From: Candidatus Aminicenantes bacterium UBA2199
GTDB lineage: Bacteria; Acidobacteriota; Aminicenantia; UBA2199
Reading direction: 5' to 3'
DNA: 64,000 nt
Assembly: GCA_002327965.1 (NCBI GenBank)
Contig: DCVB01000095.1
Span: 1 to 64,000, forward strand
Position numbers and translations under genes: made by a program. Below are positions 52,520 to 61,159 of this stretch, in pieces; the first letter of the stretch is position 1, and each line of letters starts with the position of its first letter. The notes beneath the pieces were generated by a model that saw only the letters and a program-made list of their open reading frames with translations, made no database searches and was not told the origin of the DNA.

Positions 52520-53112
52520 GACCTCGACCTCGTATACGTCGCGGTGAGCACCGACACGCTGCCTGCACGGCCGGCGAAAAGCAGGGCGGCGGTCGCCGCC
52601 TTCAGCGTCTCGCCCGAACGGAACAGGTCGTCAAAAAGCAGCAGGTGCATGCCGGCATAGCGCGAGTCGGCGACGGCAAAGGCGTTGTCCAGTTCCGCGC
52701 GGCGTTCGCGCGTATCCTCCATGTTTTTCAGGGCCGGCGTGGCCTTGACCTTCAGCAGGTAGTCGTCGGGGGCGGGCAGGGAGAGCCCGGCGCCGATGGC
52801 CGCCGCCAGCTCCACGACAGGCTGGAATGCGCGGTCCATGTTCGACGGCGGCACCGGCAACACGGCGTGGATGGCGGCGAATTCGAGCCGGTTGCAAACG
52901 AATTCCGCCGCGGCGCGGGCGATGGGCTCGATCTGGCCCCGGTCCAGGCGGTATTTCAGGCGGTAGAGCGCCTCGCCGATTTCGCTGCGCTCGGTCGCGA
53001 AGCGGTCGTACTTCGAGCGTTCGCCGTCCCCCGGGCGGCTGCTGAGCGTGTGGCGGTCGAGGGCCCAGCCGTGGGCCCAATTGCCGTAAATCGGTTTGGG
53101 ATTCAGTTCCAT
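52516..53112 (-). CDS. ComF-like phosphoribosyltransferase-fold protein
   Basis: The 198-residue protein matches the phosphoribosyltransferase part of ComF: VLPVPPSNMDRAFQPVVELA, LLKVKATPALKNM, RRAELDNAFAV, the PRPP-like loop HLLLFDDLFRSGETL and ending VLTATYTRSRS. The zinc-finger half of classical ComF is missing. ComF is needed for transformation in Bacillus and Haemophilus. It is co-transcribed with dprA from a good promoter. A free amidophosphoribosyltransferase role cannot be excluded. Confidence 0.8.
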   Translation of the reverse strand: MELNPKPIYGNWAHGWALDRHTLSSRPGDGERSKYDRFATERSEIGEALYRLKYRLDRGQIEPIARAAAEFVCNRLEFAAIHAVLPVPPSNMDRAFQPVVELAAAIGAGLSLPAPDDYLLKVKATPALKNMEDTRERRAELDNAFAVADSRYAGMHLLLFDDLFRSGETLKAATAALLFAGRAGSVSVLTATYTRSRS

Positions 53113-53129
53113 TTTGCCGCCAAGGATAC

Positions 53130-53158
53130 ATGATAATGGAATCGCTGCCGGGTGACAA
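53130..53158 (-). promoter_or_regulatory. promoter of the comF-dprA operon
   Basis: On the minus strand TTGTCA (53153-53158, 5/6), 17 nt and TATCAT (53130-53135, 5/6) precede the ATG by 17 nt. No strong ribosome-binding site follows. Confidence 0.65.
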
Positions 53159-53244
53159 GGGACGCGAGACGGGCAGGAGAAAGCGATCGGTGAACGGCGC
53201 AGGGTATCCGCTTCAGGGCAAGGGGAAACGTCAACTCAGGTTTG

Positions 53245-53553
53245 CTAATCTTCCAGTTGCACCTTGATCCCGCCGGTGATCGCCGTCACCAAGTTGAACA
53301 GGGCGGCCCCGATGAGGCCGGTAACGAAACCGATCACGGCGTACATGACGGGCAGGATGATCAGCGCCGCCATGCCCAGGCCGGCACCGAAGGCGGGCAG
53401 GGCCTCGCCCCCTTCGATGAAGCGACCGGCGAATGCCTGCCAGATGAAGCCGAAAAAGGCGATCATGACTCCGATCAGCAGGCCGACCATGGCCAGCAGC
53501 ACGGTCTGGAACTTGGCGAACGACAACACGTCGATCTTCCTCAATGTCTTCAT
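53245..53553 (-). CDS. small two-helix membrane protein, DUF3566-like
   Basis: The 102-residue protein has a short polar start (MKTLRKIDVLSFAKF) and two long hydrophobic segments (about 17-40 and 57-90) separated by a Gly/Ala loop. The start pattern, KIDVLSFAK followed by a Gly-rich membrane helix, resembles DUF3566-type proteins. The ATG at 53553 follows AAGGAGG by six nt. No function can be given. The 130 nt between it and comF carry only decayed repeat-like words. Confidence 0.6.
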   Translation of the reverse strand: MKTLRKIDVLSFAKFQTVLLAMVGLLIGVMIAFFGFIWQAFAGRFIEGGEALPAFGAGLGMAALIILPVMYAVIGFVTGLIGAALFNLVTAITGGIKVQLED

Positions 53554-53610
53554 TTTATTCCTCCTTAAAAAAGCGGAGCATCGGGTCCTGGCCGCGCACG
53601 GCAAATGACC

Positions 53611-54327
53611 TCATCTCACGAAGCGGTTAAAGGCCCTCTCCGCCCCGATCGTCGTCGCCGGGCCGTGGCCGGGGAAGACCCGGGTCAGCGGGGGCAAAGG
53701 CAGGAGCCGCCTGCGAATGCTGTCGATCTCCAGTTGCAGGTTCGCCCGGCGCTGCCGGGGTGTCCCGCCGTGGCCCTTGCCGATGCCGCCGGCAAAAAGG
53801 GTATCCCCGGAAAAAAGGATATCCCCGATCTTTAGGCAGACGCTCCCCGGTGAATGACCGGGCGTGCGGATGATCTCGACCTCCAGGCTGCCCAGCCGCA
53901 GGCGGCCATCCTCGGGATAATCGCTGAAAACGAACTCCGGGCCGGTGGTTTTCGCCGCCAGGGAGCGATCGGCGCGGTGCAGGTAAAAACGTGTCTCCAG
54001 GCTGGCGGCGATGCGGGCGTTGCCGCCGACATGGTCGTAATGGCCGTGGGTGTTCAGCACGGCCAGCACCTGGAGCCCCTGCTTGCGGACGAAGTCCAGC
54101 AGCACCGGGGCGGGGGCGCCGGGATCGATGACCAGCGCCTGCCTCGTGCCGGGGTCCCAGACCAGGTAACAGTTCATCGTCCAGCCGCCGTCCAGCGACA
54201 GGACAAAGGCCTTCACCTGCGGGCCGGCCGCCGCTTCCTCGAAAAACCCGAGACCGGGGTCGGCCTGGGCCGCGAGGCCCGCTCCCAGAACAACCAGCAG
54301 CGTAAGGGTCCAAAAGGCACGCATCAT
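53611..54327 (-). CDS. exported metallo-beta-lactamase-fold hydrolase (glyoxalase II-like)
   Basis: The 238-residue protein has a signal peptide (FWTLTLLVVLGAGLAAQ) and the metal motif NTHGHYDHVGG, with TPGHSPGSV and LFSGDTLFAGG later and FPGHGPAT as the last ligand. This order is that of hydroxyacylglutathione hydrolase-like enzymes, which cleave thioesters; export makes glutathione substrates unlikely. ATG 54327 is six nt from a -10 box and has no ribosome-binding site, so it should be leaderless. It is divergent from the small gene at 54447. Confidence 0.85.
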   Translation of the reverse strand: MMRAFWTLTLLVVLGAGLAAQADPGLGFFEEAAAGPQVKAFVLSLDGGWTMNCYLVWDPGTRQALVIDPGAPAPVLLDFVRKQGLQVLAVLNTHGHYDHVGGNARIAASLETRFYLHRADRSLAAKTTGPEFVFSDYPEDGRLRLGSLEVEIIRTPGHSPGSVCLKIGDILFSGDTLFAGGIGKGHGGTPRQRRANLQLEIDSIRRRLLPLPPLTRVFPGHGPATTIGAERAFNRFVR

Positions 54328-54333
54328 GGCCGG

Positions 54334-54362
54334 TTTGTACCACGGCGGCAGCCGGTTGTCAA
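54334..54362 (-). promoter_or_regulatory. leaderless-type promoter of the MBL hydrolase
   Basis: On the minus strand a perfect TTGACA (54357-54362), 17 nt and TACAAA (54334-54339, preceded by TGG) end six nt before the ATG. Confidence 0.65.
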
Positions 54363-54411
54363 AACAGGGGAACGGAGGGCGGGTGAAAAAGGCCCGCATC
54401 AGCCCCAGCCG

Positions 54412-54440
54412 TTGCATTTCTTTCCTCGTCCCCCTACAAT
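54412..54440 (+). promoter_or_regulatory. leaderless-type promoter of the 71-residue membrane protein gene
   Basis: TTGCAT (54412-54417), 17 nt and TACAAT (54435-54440) end six nt before ATG 54447. Confidence 0.65.
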
Positions 54441-54446
54441 AACGCC

Positions 54447-54662
54447 ATGAACGAAACCAACAAAAACTTCTTCTGGGGAGTCGTCCTCGGCGCCGCGGCG
54501 GCGGCCCTGGCCGGAGCCGTGGCCTTGGCCAGGTCGTTCCGCAGTTCCACCAGCGGCGGTCAGACCATGGCGCCGCCCGCGCGAAAAAAGAGCGCATCGC
54601 CGGCGCGCCGGTCCAGGTCCTCAACGGCCGCGGTGAAAAAGACCACCCGGCGCATGGCCTAA
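54447..54662 (+). CDS. small membrane-anchored basic protein, YtxH-like
   Basis: The 71-residue product has one membrane segment (FFWGVVLGAAAAALAGAVAL) and a basic Ser/Lys/Arg-rich tail with RKKSASPARRS and KKTTRR. The layout resembles YtxH-type small proteins. A consensus promoter ending six nt before the ATG supports the gene despite its size. Function unknown. It is followed by the tricorn-like protease gene in the same direction, 134 nt away. Confidence 0.65.
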   Translation: MNETNKNFFWGVVLGAAAAALAGAVALARSFRSSTSGGQTMAPPARKKSASPARRSRSSTAAVKKTTRRMA

Positions 54663-54796
54663 CCTGAAAGCACCGCAGCGGGCGGCCGGCGGAGGCATTT
54701 TTCTAAAAAATTCTGGCCGGCGCTAACCCTTTGGCCTCCGGGGCCGTATATTGGACAATGGCCCAGAAAACCAGACCGCTGCCATGGAGGACATTC

Positions 54797-57700
54797 ATGA
54801 ACCTTTCCATTGACAAGGCCCTGAGATCGTTCTGCACTGCGTTCCTTTTCGCCTGGATCCTGGGGGCGCTGCCGCTCCCGGCGCAGGACCAGCCCCTGTG
54901 GCTGCGCTACCCGGCGATCTCCCCCGACGGTTCCAGCATTCTCTTCTGCTACCAGGGCGACATCTACAAGGTACCCGCCGGCGGCGGCCAGGCCGTGCCA
55001 CTGACCATCGGCGAGTCCCACGAGTTCGCCCCGGTCTGGAGCCATGACGGCCGCACCATCGCCTTCGCCTCCGACCGCCACGGAAATTTCGACGTCTTCG
55101 TCGTTTCCGCCGCCGGCGGCGAAGCCCGGCGCCTGACCTTTCATTCGCGCAACGACATCCCCAGCGGTTTCAGCGCCGACGACCGGAGCGTCTTTTTCAA
55201 CCAGGTGCGCAAGGACCTGGCCAGCGACGCCCAGTTCCCGACCCCGGCGCTGCCGGAGCTCTACAGCGTCCCGGTGCAGGGCGGCGAGATCGCGCTGGTC
55301 CTGACCCACGCGGCGATCGCGGCCACGGTCAGTCCGGACGGCGGCAGGATCATCTACCACGACCAGAAGGGCTACGAGAACGACTGGCGCAAGCATCACA
55401 CATCCGCCGTGACGCGTGATATCTGGGTCCATGACCTGCAGGCCCGGACGTATACGAAGCTCACCGACTTCGCCGGCGAGGACCGCAACCCCGTGTTCGC
55501 CGCCAACGGCGACGATTTCTACTACCTCAGCGAGCAGGGCGGATCGTTCAATATCCGCAAAAGTTCGCTGCGCAACCCGGCGGAGTCCGTTGCCCTGACC
55601 CACTTCACGAAGAATCCCGTCCGCTTTTTGAGTTGTTCCGCCGCCGACCGCCTGTGCTTCGGCTACGACGGCGAGATCTACACCCTCGATGCCGGCGCCG
55701 CGCCGCGCCGGGTCGACGTGCGCATCGCCCAGGACGGCCGGCAGGTCCTGGTCAAGCCCGTGCCGGTCGCCGGCGGCGTCACGCAGATGCGTCTCTCGCC
55801 CAATGGCAAGGAGATCGCCTACGTTTTCCGCGGCGAGATCTTCGTCGGCAGCGTCGAAGGCGGCGTCGGCAAGCGCATCACCCATACTCCCGGGCAGGAG
55901 CGCAGCGTCAGCTTCAGCCCTGACGGCCGCAGCCTGGTCTACGCGGCCGAACGCGACAACAACTGGAACGTGTACACCACCTCGATCGTGCGCCGGGAGG
56001 AGCCCTATTTCTACGCCGCGACCCTGCTCAAGGAGGAGCCGCTGGTGGCGACCGCGGCCGAGGAGTTCCAGCCCGAGTACTCCCCCGACGGCAAGGAGGT
56101 GGCCTACCTCGAGGACCGGGTCGTTCTCAAGGTCATCAACCTGGCCTCAGGGAAGACGCGGACGATCCTGCCGGCCGAGCACAACTATTCCTATGCCGAC
56201 GGCGACCAGGATTACGCCTGGAGCCCCGACGGCAAGTGGTTCCTGGTTCAGTTCGGCTACGTGCGCCTGTTCACCGCCCAGGTCGGGCTGGTCGCCAGCG
56301 ACGGCAAGGGCAAGATCATCAACCTCACCAAAAGCGGCTTCGACAACTTCGGCGCCCGCTGGGGCATGGGCGGCACCATGATGTTCTACGGCTGCACGCA
56401 CGACGGCGCGGCCAACGTCTCCGGCTCGCCGGTAACCTACGACATCTACGGCATGTTCTTCACCCGCGATGCCCATGACCGCTACCTGCTCTCCAAGCCC
56501 GATCTCGCGCTGCTGAAGGAGGGGGAGGAGAAGGCCAAAGGCGAGACGGACAAGGCCAGTGAAGGGAAGGGGAAGGAGGCCAGGAAGGCGGAAGCCAAAA
56601 AGGACATCGTCATCGAGCTCGAGGGGCTCGATCAGCGCAAGGCGCGCTTCACCATCCGTTCCGCCGATATCGCCGGCGCCGCGCTCAGCCTGGACGGAGA
56701 GAAGCTCTTCTACCTGGCCCGCTTCGAGAATGGCTACGACTTGTGGCAGACCGAGCTGCGGTCGAAAGAGACCAAGCTTTTGACCAAGCTCAACGCCGAG
56801 CGGGCGGCCATGGAACTCGCGGCCGACGGCAAGACCCTTTTCGTGCTGGCCGAAGGCCGGGTCAGCAAGATCGACCTCGAAAGCGGCAAGGCCGAGCCCG
56901 TCGCCATCGGCAATGAAATGTTCCTTGATGCCGGCGCCGAAAAGGCCTACATGTTCGATCACATGTGGCGGCAGATCCGGCAGAAATTCCTGGTCGCCGA
57001 CCTCTACGGCGCCGACTGGGACTTCTATTATGAAACCTACCGCAAATTCCTGCCCCACATCACCAGCAACTACGATTACGCGGAGATGGTCAGCGAGATG
57101 CTCGGCGAGCTGAACGCCTCCCACACCGGCTGCTACTACTCCCCGCCGCGCGCGCCCGAGGCCGATGCCAGCGCCTCCCTGGGCTTTTTCCGTGACTACG
57201 GCCACGCGGGCCCGGGCATCCGCATAGCGGAGATCCTGCCCGGCGGCCCGCTCGACAAGGCCGCCCTGCGCATCCGCGCCGGCCACGTGATCGAGAAAAT
57301 CGACGGCGCGGCCCTGGACGGCAGCTTTGACCACGCCCGGCTGCTGAACCGCAAGGCCGGCCAGCTCATCCTGCTCTCGGTGTTCGATCCGGCCGCGAAG
57401 CAGCGCTGGGATGAGACGGTCAAGCCCATCGACCTGAACGAGGAGGCGCCGCTGGTGTACCGCCGCTGGGTTCGCGCCCGCCGCGCCGAAGTCGAGCGCC
57501 TCTCCGGCGGCCGCATCGGCTACGTCCACGTGCGAGGCATGAACGATGCCAGCATGCGCACGGTGATCGAGGAGGTGCTCGGCCTGAGCATCGACAAGGA
57601 AGCCCTGATCGTCGACACGCGCTTCAACGGCGGCGGCAACCTCCACGACCAGCTGGCCGATTTCCTCGCCGGCAGGAAGGTCTTCGACATCGTCCCCCGC

Positions 57701-58063
57701 GGCCAGCTGGTCGGCTACGAGCCCTACGACAAGTGGATCAAGCCCTCGATCGTCGTGATGGGCGAGGGCAACTACTCCGACGCCCACCTGTTCCCGGTGG
57801 AATACAAGATCCGCGGCATCGGCAAGACGCTGGGCATGCCCGTGCCCGGCACGGGGACATTCGTCTGGTGGGAGCGGCAGATCGACCCGACCCTGCGCTT
57901 CGGCATCCCCCAGGGCGGCTGGCGCACCCCGGAGGGCATCCTCTGCGAGAACAACCAGCTCGAGCCCGACATCCCGGTCAGGAACGATCCCGACGTCCTG
58001 GCGCTCGGGCGCGACCAGCAGATCGAGGCGGCGGTAGCAGAGCTGTTAAAAGAAAGGAAGTGA
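54797..58063 (+). CDS. exported tricorn-like protease (peptidase S41 family)
   Basis: The 1088-residue protein starts with a signal peptide (LFAWILGALPLPAQ). Residues of about 30-620 form two beta-propellers with blades such as YPAISPDGSSILF and FSPDGRSLVYA, interrupted by a Lys/Glu-rich segment (about 575-620). A C-terminal core follows with a PDZ-like domain (PGGPLDKAALRIRAGHVIEKI) and the S41 protease domain, including RFNGGGNLHDQL and the nucleophile region VVMGEGNYSDAHLFP. Tricorn degrades peptides of several residues. ATG 54797 follows GGAGG by six nt. Export here suggests periplasmic peptide degradation together with the S9 enzyme at 10.3 kb. Confidence 0.9.
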   Translation: MNLSIDKALRSFCTAFLFAWILGALPLPAQDQPLWLRYPAISPDGSSILFCYQGDIYKVPAGGGQAVPLTIGESHEFAPVWSHDGRTIAFASDRHGNFDVFVVSAAGGEARRLTFHSRNDIPSGFSADDRSVFFNQVRKDLASDAQFPTPALPELYSVPVQGGEIALVLTHAAIAATVSPDGGRIIYHDQKGYENDWRKHHTSAVTRDIWVHDLQARTYTKLTDFAGEDRNPVFAANGDDFYYLSEQGGSFNIRKSSLRNPAESVALTHFTKNPVRFLSCSAADRLCFGYDGEIYTLDAGAAPRRVDVRIAQDGRQVLVKPVPVAGGVTQMRLSPNGKEIAYVFRGEIFVGSVEGGVGKRITHTPGQERSVSFSPDGRSLVYAAERDNNWNVYTTSIVRREEPYFYAATLLKEEPLVATAAEEFQPEYSPDGKEVAYLEDRVVLKVINLASGKTRTILPAEHNYSYADGDQDYAWSPDGKWFLVQFGYVRLFTAQVGLVASDGKGKIINLTKSGFDNFGARWGMGGTMMFYGCTHDGAANVSGSPVTYDIYGMFFTRDAHDRYLLSKPDLALLKEGEEKAKGETDKASEGKGKEARKAEAKKDIVIELEGLDQRKARFTIRSADIAGAALSLDGEKLFYLARFENGYDLWQTELRSKETKLLTKLNAERAAMELAADGKTLFVLAEGRVSKIDLESGKAEPVAIGNEMFLDAGAEKAYMFDHMWRQIRQKFLVADLYGADWDFYYETYRKFLPHITSNYDYAEMVSEMLGELNASHTGCYYSPPRAPEADASASLGFFRDYGHAGPGIRIAEILPGGPLDKAALRIRAGHVIEKIDGAALDGSFDHARLLNRKAGQLILLSVFDPAAKQRWDETVKPIDLNEEAPLVYRRWVRARRAEVERLSGGRIGYVHVRGMNDASMRTVIEEVLGLSIDKEALIVDTRFNGGGNLHDQLADFLAGRKVFDIVPRGQLVGYEPYDKWIKPSIVVMGEGNYSDAHLFPVEYKIRGIGKTLGMPVPGTGTFVWWERQIDPTLRFGIPQGGWRTPEGILCENNQLEPDIPVRNDPDVLALGRDQQIEAAVAELLKERK

Positions 58064-58067
58064 AGCC

Positions 58068-58160
58068 CCAAGTAACGAGTGACAAGTGACGAGGAACAGC
58101 AGGGTTCGATCTCCTGCGGCTTCCTTCCCTTGTCACTCGTCATTTTTCACTTGTCACCAG
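58068..58160. repeat. GTGACAA-type inverted repeat block
   Basis: AGTAACGAGTGACAAGTGACGAGG (words at 58070-58093) pairs with CCTTGTCACTCGTCATTTTT and CACTTGTCACC (58128-58158). An inner AGCAGG/CCTGC pairing closes the loop. The block follows the tricorn-like gene and may end its transcript. Confidence 0.8.
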
Positions 58161-58184
58161 GATTAGTCCCGATCAGGCGCTGGG

Positions 58185-58213
58185 TTGCCAATCGTCCCGG
58201 CGCCGGCTAGAAT
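58185..58213 (+). promoter_or_regulatory. leaderless-type promoter of the putative gluzincin gene
   Basis: TTGCCA (58185-58190), 17 nt and TAGAAT (58208-58213) end five nt before ATG 58219. No ribosome-binding site is present. Confidence 0.65.
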
Positions 58214-58218
58214 GAGCC

Positions 58219-59022
58219 ATGGAAAAAATAACCCTGGACGGCATTACGCTGTTCTTTGCTGCCCGGGATCGCGAGGCGGCCGGATGGATGGGCGCCGCCG
58301 CCGGGGAGGCGCTGCGCCTGGTTCGCGAACGCTGGGGGCTGGCGCCGCGGGGCGGGTTCCAGGTCCACGCCATGACCTCGTGGGCCGGATTTCTCGTCGC
58401 CACCGCTCCCTGGTCACTGCGCCCCTGGCTGGTCCTCTCCCTGCCCCTTTGGGTTTCCCGGGTCGCAAAGACCTGGAGAATGGCCGGCGGCTGGACGCAG
58501 CGCTTCGGCAGCAGGGTGGCGGTGGGAGTCAAGCCGCCGCGCCTGCTACTGGCCGCCGACCGCTCCCTGGGCGAGCGGCTTTTCCTGTCCGAGCCCGACG
58601 TGCAGGGCAAAGTGCGGCAGATCACCTGGCACGAAACGGTCCATGCCTGCTCGCTCCATCACAAGCTCCCTGCCTGGCTGAACGAAGGGCTGGCCATGGT
58701 TGCCGTCGACCGGCTCGCAGGCAAGCCGACCGTCCGCCCCGAGACCCTGTCCTGGCTTTTGGAGTCGGCCAAGACGAAGCCGGGCCGCCGCTATCCGTCC
58801 CATTATCGGGGCAACGGCGAGGCATTCCTGAGCCTCTACGCCCGGGGCTACTGGCGGGTGCGCTTCCTGGAGGAGACGCGGTCCGGGCTGCTGAAGGAGC
58901 TCCTGGCCGTGAGACGCAGTCCAGATGAATGGCTGCCCCCTTTCGCCGAAGCCTGCGGGCTCCCTGATGGCTCCGGCTGGGCGGAAGTGGACCTGGCTGT
59001 GGTCAGGCACTTCGAGCAATAG
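58219..59022 (+). CDS. putative gluzincin-type metallopeptidase
   Basis: I do not recognise the family of this 267-residue protein. The core TWHETVHACSLHH (near residue 137) gives an HExxH zinc motif, and LPAWLNEGLAM 17 residues later supplies the glutamate of a gluzincin, as in M1/M61-like peptidases. A hydrophobic stretch (SLRPWLVLSLPLWVS) lies near residue 75; no signal peptide is seen. The gene has its own leaderless promoter. Proteolytic activity is inferred from the motif only. Confidence 0.65.
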   Translation: MEKITLDGITLFFAARDREAAGWMGAAAGEALRLVRERWGLAPRGGFQVHAMTSWAGFLVATAPWSLRPWLVLSLPLWVSRVAKTWRMAGGWTQRFGSRVAVGVKPPRLLLAADRSLGERLFLSEPDVQGKVRQITWHETVHACSLHHKLPAWLNEGLAMVAVDRLAGKPTVRPETLSWLLESAKTKPGRRYPSHYRGNGEAFLSLYARGYWRVRFLEETRSGLLKELLAVRRSPDEWLPPFAEACGLPDGSGWAEVDLAVVRHFEQ

Positions 59023-59032
59023 CCCCGGCGTG

Positions 59033-59160
59033 TGGCTTAAGGCGTAAGGTGGAATTCCTTTCTTCCCATAAACCTTAAGCCTTCTACCTTAAACCGATTT
59101 CATCTCAAGGCAGTCACCGTCTACCGTAAACCGATTTCAAGAACAGCAAATGACACTGCC
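59033..59160. repeat. CTTAAGGC / GTAAACC repeat block between convergent genes
   Basis: GGCTTAAGGCGTAAGGTGG (59034-59052) is answered by CCTTAAGCCTTCTACCTTAAACC (words 59074-59096), followed by CCGTCTACCGTAAACCGA (59118-59135). It shares the TTTCTTCCC and CCTTAAACCGAT junctions with the composite copies, in decayed form. Confidence 0.75.
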
Positions 59161-59166
59161 TTCGAT

Positions 59167-60249
59167 TTAGGGCAATTGCAATTCTTTCCTCAGCAGCATA
59201 TGCAAACGCCGGCGCACGACATTGAAATCCTCCTTCTTCACCCGCGGGTGGACGCGGTTGCTGAAAATGATCCATTGGCGCTCGCCCGCCGCCTCCAGCC
59301 AAAGCGACGTGCCGGTGAAGCCGTTGTGGCCGGCGGCCGAAGCCGGCAGGGCCCGGCCCGCCGACGTGCGCGGAGTGGAGTTTAATTGGAACCCCAGGCT
59401 CCGTCCGGCGCCCAGGCCGGGGGTCAGGTCGCGCCAGAAGAGGGCGACGGTCTCCGCCTTGAGCAGGGTGGCGGCGGCGGGAAAGAATTCCCTCCCCAAC
59501 TTGAATACATCGTGGGCAGTGGCGAAGAGGCCGGCGTTGCCGGCGCTGCCCCCGGCGTAGAAGGAATTGGCGTCGTGGGTCTCGCCGCGGATCAGTCCGC
59601 AGCGCCAGCGGAAGCGCGCCGCGGCCGGGTCGTGTTCGCCGCGGCACATCCCTTTCTCATAGCGGTTGCCGACCTCGGTGGGCGCGCAGCGCGCCTGCAG
59701 CCCGGGCGGCGCTCCCAAAAAAGTGGCGCGCAATCGCAGCGGCTCGAAGATCACCCGCGCGGCCAGCTCAGGAAAACGGGCGCCGGATACCTTTTCCAGC
59801 AGGTGCTTCAACAGGATGTAGCCGACGTCGGAATAGACCACCCGCGTCCCCGGCGCGGCGGCGTCGCAGAGCGGCGTTGCCTGGGCCAGGTCGCCGAGGG
59901 GGCGGTAGAGGTAAAATGGGTGCCAGGGCCGCAGCCCGGCGCTGTGAGTCAGCAGCTGCCCCAGGGTGACCGGCAGCGCCCGCAGTTCCGGCAGGAAGCG
60001 GCGCGCTTCGTCCTGCAGCCGCCATTGCCCCCTTTCCAGAAAATGGGCGGCCAGGAAGGCGGTGACCAATGGTTTGGTCAGCGAGGCCAAATCGTAGAGG
60101 GTATCGCCATCCAGCGGCTCGGGGTCGGGCCAGGAGGCGCGCCTGCCGAAGCAGCGCTCGTACAGGATGCGCTCGCCGGCGGCAACCAGGATGGACACGC
60201 CCGGAAAGGTCTTTCTTTCGATCTGGCGCCGGATGAAAAACTCAAGCAT
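59167..60249 (-). CDS. serine beta-lactamase-like hydrolase (class C / DD-peptidase fold)
   Basis: The 360-residue protein has the SxxK nucleophile motif in LASLTKPLV (near residue 55), YSDVGY in place of YxN (near 135), and HNGFTG in place of KTG (near 308), with LLTHSAGL between. These variants are common in the broad beta-lactamase-like (COG1680) esterases and peptidases. No signal peptide is seen, so it may act in the cytoplasm. Its ATG at 60249 lies inside the Gfo/Idh gene (8-nt overlap). It is last in the bam-lpx operon, where a role in cell-wall or lipid turnover is possible but unproven. Confidence 0.82.
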   Translation of the reverse strand: MLEFFIRRQIERKTFPGVSILVAAGERILYERCFGRRASWPDPEPLDGDTLYDLASLTKPLVTAFLAAHFLERGQWRLQDEARRFLPELRALPVTLGQLLTHSAGLRPWHPFYLYRPLGDLAQATPLCDAAAPGTRVVYSDVGYILLKHLLEKVSGARFPELAARVIFEPLRLRATFLGAPPGLQARCAPTEVGNRYEKGMCRGEHDPAAARFRWRCGLIRGETHDANSFYAGGSAGNAGLFATAHDVFKLGREFFPAAATLLKAETVALFWRDLTPGLGAGRSLGFQLNSTPRTSAGRALPASAAGHNGFTGTSLWLEAAGERQWIIFSNRVHPRVKKEDFNVVRRRLHMLLRKELQLP

Positions 60250-61159
60250 CCGCGGTAGACTGCAGCGCGGCGGAGATGGCCAGCGCCAGCTCGAGTGCCG
60301 CCCGGCCGTCGCGGCCGCTGACGACGAACTCGCCCTCGCCGGCGACGGTGCGCCGGAAATTCTGCCACAGGCTGGCCAGCGGCTCGACATCCTCGATGCG
60401 CGGGTACTCCTCGACGATCCGGCCCTCGCGCAGCTGGAACATCTTCACGCTGCGTTCCTTGTAATCCACCGAGAGGTAAAGGTTTTTCTGGAACAGGCGC
60501 AGTTTGCGCGTCTTTTCCTGGGAAACGCGGCTGGCGGTCACGTTGGCCACCAGGCCGGAATGGAACTCCAGGCGCACGTTGGCGATGTCGATCCGCCGCG
60601 AGATGATCGGCACGCCGCTGGCGCGGATCTCGCGCACCCCGGAGCGGTCCCACTGCAGGATGATGTCCAGGTCGTGGATCATCAGGTCCATGATGACGTC
60701 GATGTCCAGCGAGCGCGGCGAAAAGGAGCCCAGGCGCTGCACCTCGATGAACAGGGGGCTGGCGACCAGCCGCCCGGCATACTCAACCGCCGGGTTGAAG
60801 CGCTCCAGGTGGCCCACGGCCAGTACCCGCCGGTTCGCCGCGGCCAGGGCGATCAGCTCATCGGCTTCCGCCAGCGTGCGGCTGATCGGCTTCTCGACCA
60901 GAACGTGCTTGCCGTTCTCAAGGAAGAGGCGGCAAAGGGCGAAGTGCTCCAGGGTCGGCGCCGCCACGACGACGGCATCCACCAGCGGCAGGGCCTGGCG
61001 GGGGTCCTGCAGCAAGGGGATGCCGTAGGGCCCGGCGTTCTTCTCCAGGTTCGCCGCCAGGACGTCGACGGCGCAGGTCAGCCGCAATCCGGGGGTTTTC
61101 GCCAGCACGCGCAAATGATTGGCGCCCATGGCGCCGGTCCCGATCACTCCGATCCTCAT
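60242..61159 (-). CDS. Gfo/Idh/MocA oxidoreductase, candidate GnnA
   Basis: The 305-residue NAD(P)-dependent enzyme has the Rossmann motif GVIGTGAMGANH, VLVEKPISRT with the catalytic lysine region, and GHLERFNPAVEYA. Its ATG at 61159 overlaps the lpxI stop (ATGA). In Acidithiobacillus and Leptospira, GnnA of this family oxidises UDP-GlcNAc at C3 so that GnnB can place an amino group there, giving lipid A with amide-linked chains; gnnA sits beside lpxA in the former. The position here suggests the same, but no gnnB-like aminotransferase is visible. A different sugar oxidoreductase is the alternative. Confidence 0.85.
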   Translation of the reverse strand: MRIGVIGTGAMGANHLRVLAKTPGLRLTCAVDVLAANLEKNAGPYGIPLLQDPRQALPLVDAVVVAAPTLEHFALCRLFLENGKHVLVEKPISRTLAEADELIALAAANRRVLAVGHLERFNPAVEYAGRLVASPLFIEVQRLGSFSPRSLDIDVIMDLMIHDLDIILQWDRSGVREIRASGVPIISRRIDIANVRLEFHSGLVANVTASRVSQEKTRKLRLFQKNLYLSVDYKERSVKMFQLREGRIVEEYPRIEDVEPLASLWQNFRRTVAGEGEFVVSGRDGRAALELALAISAALQSTADA

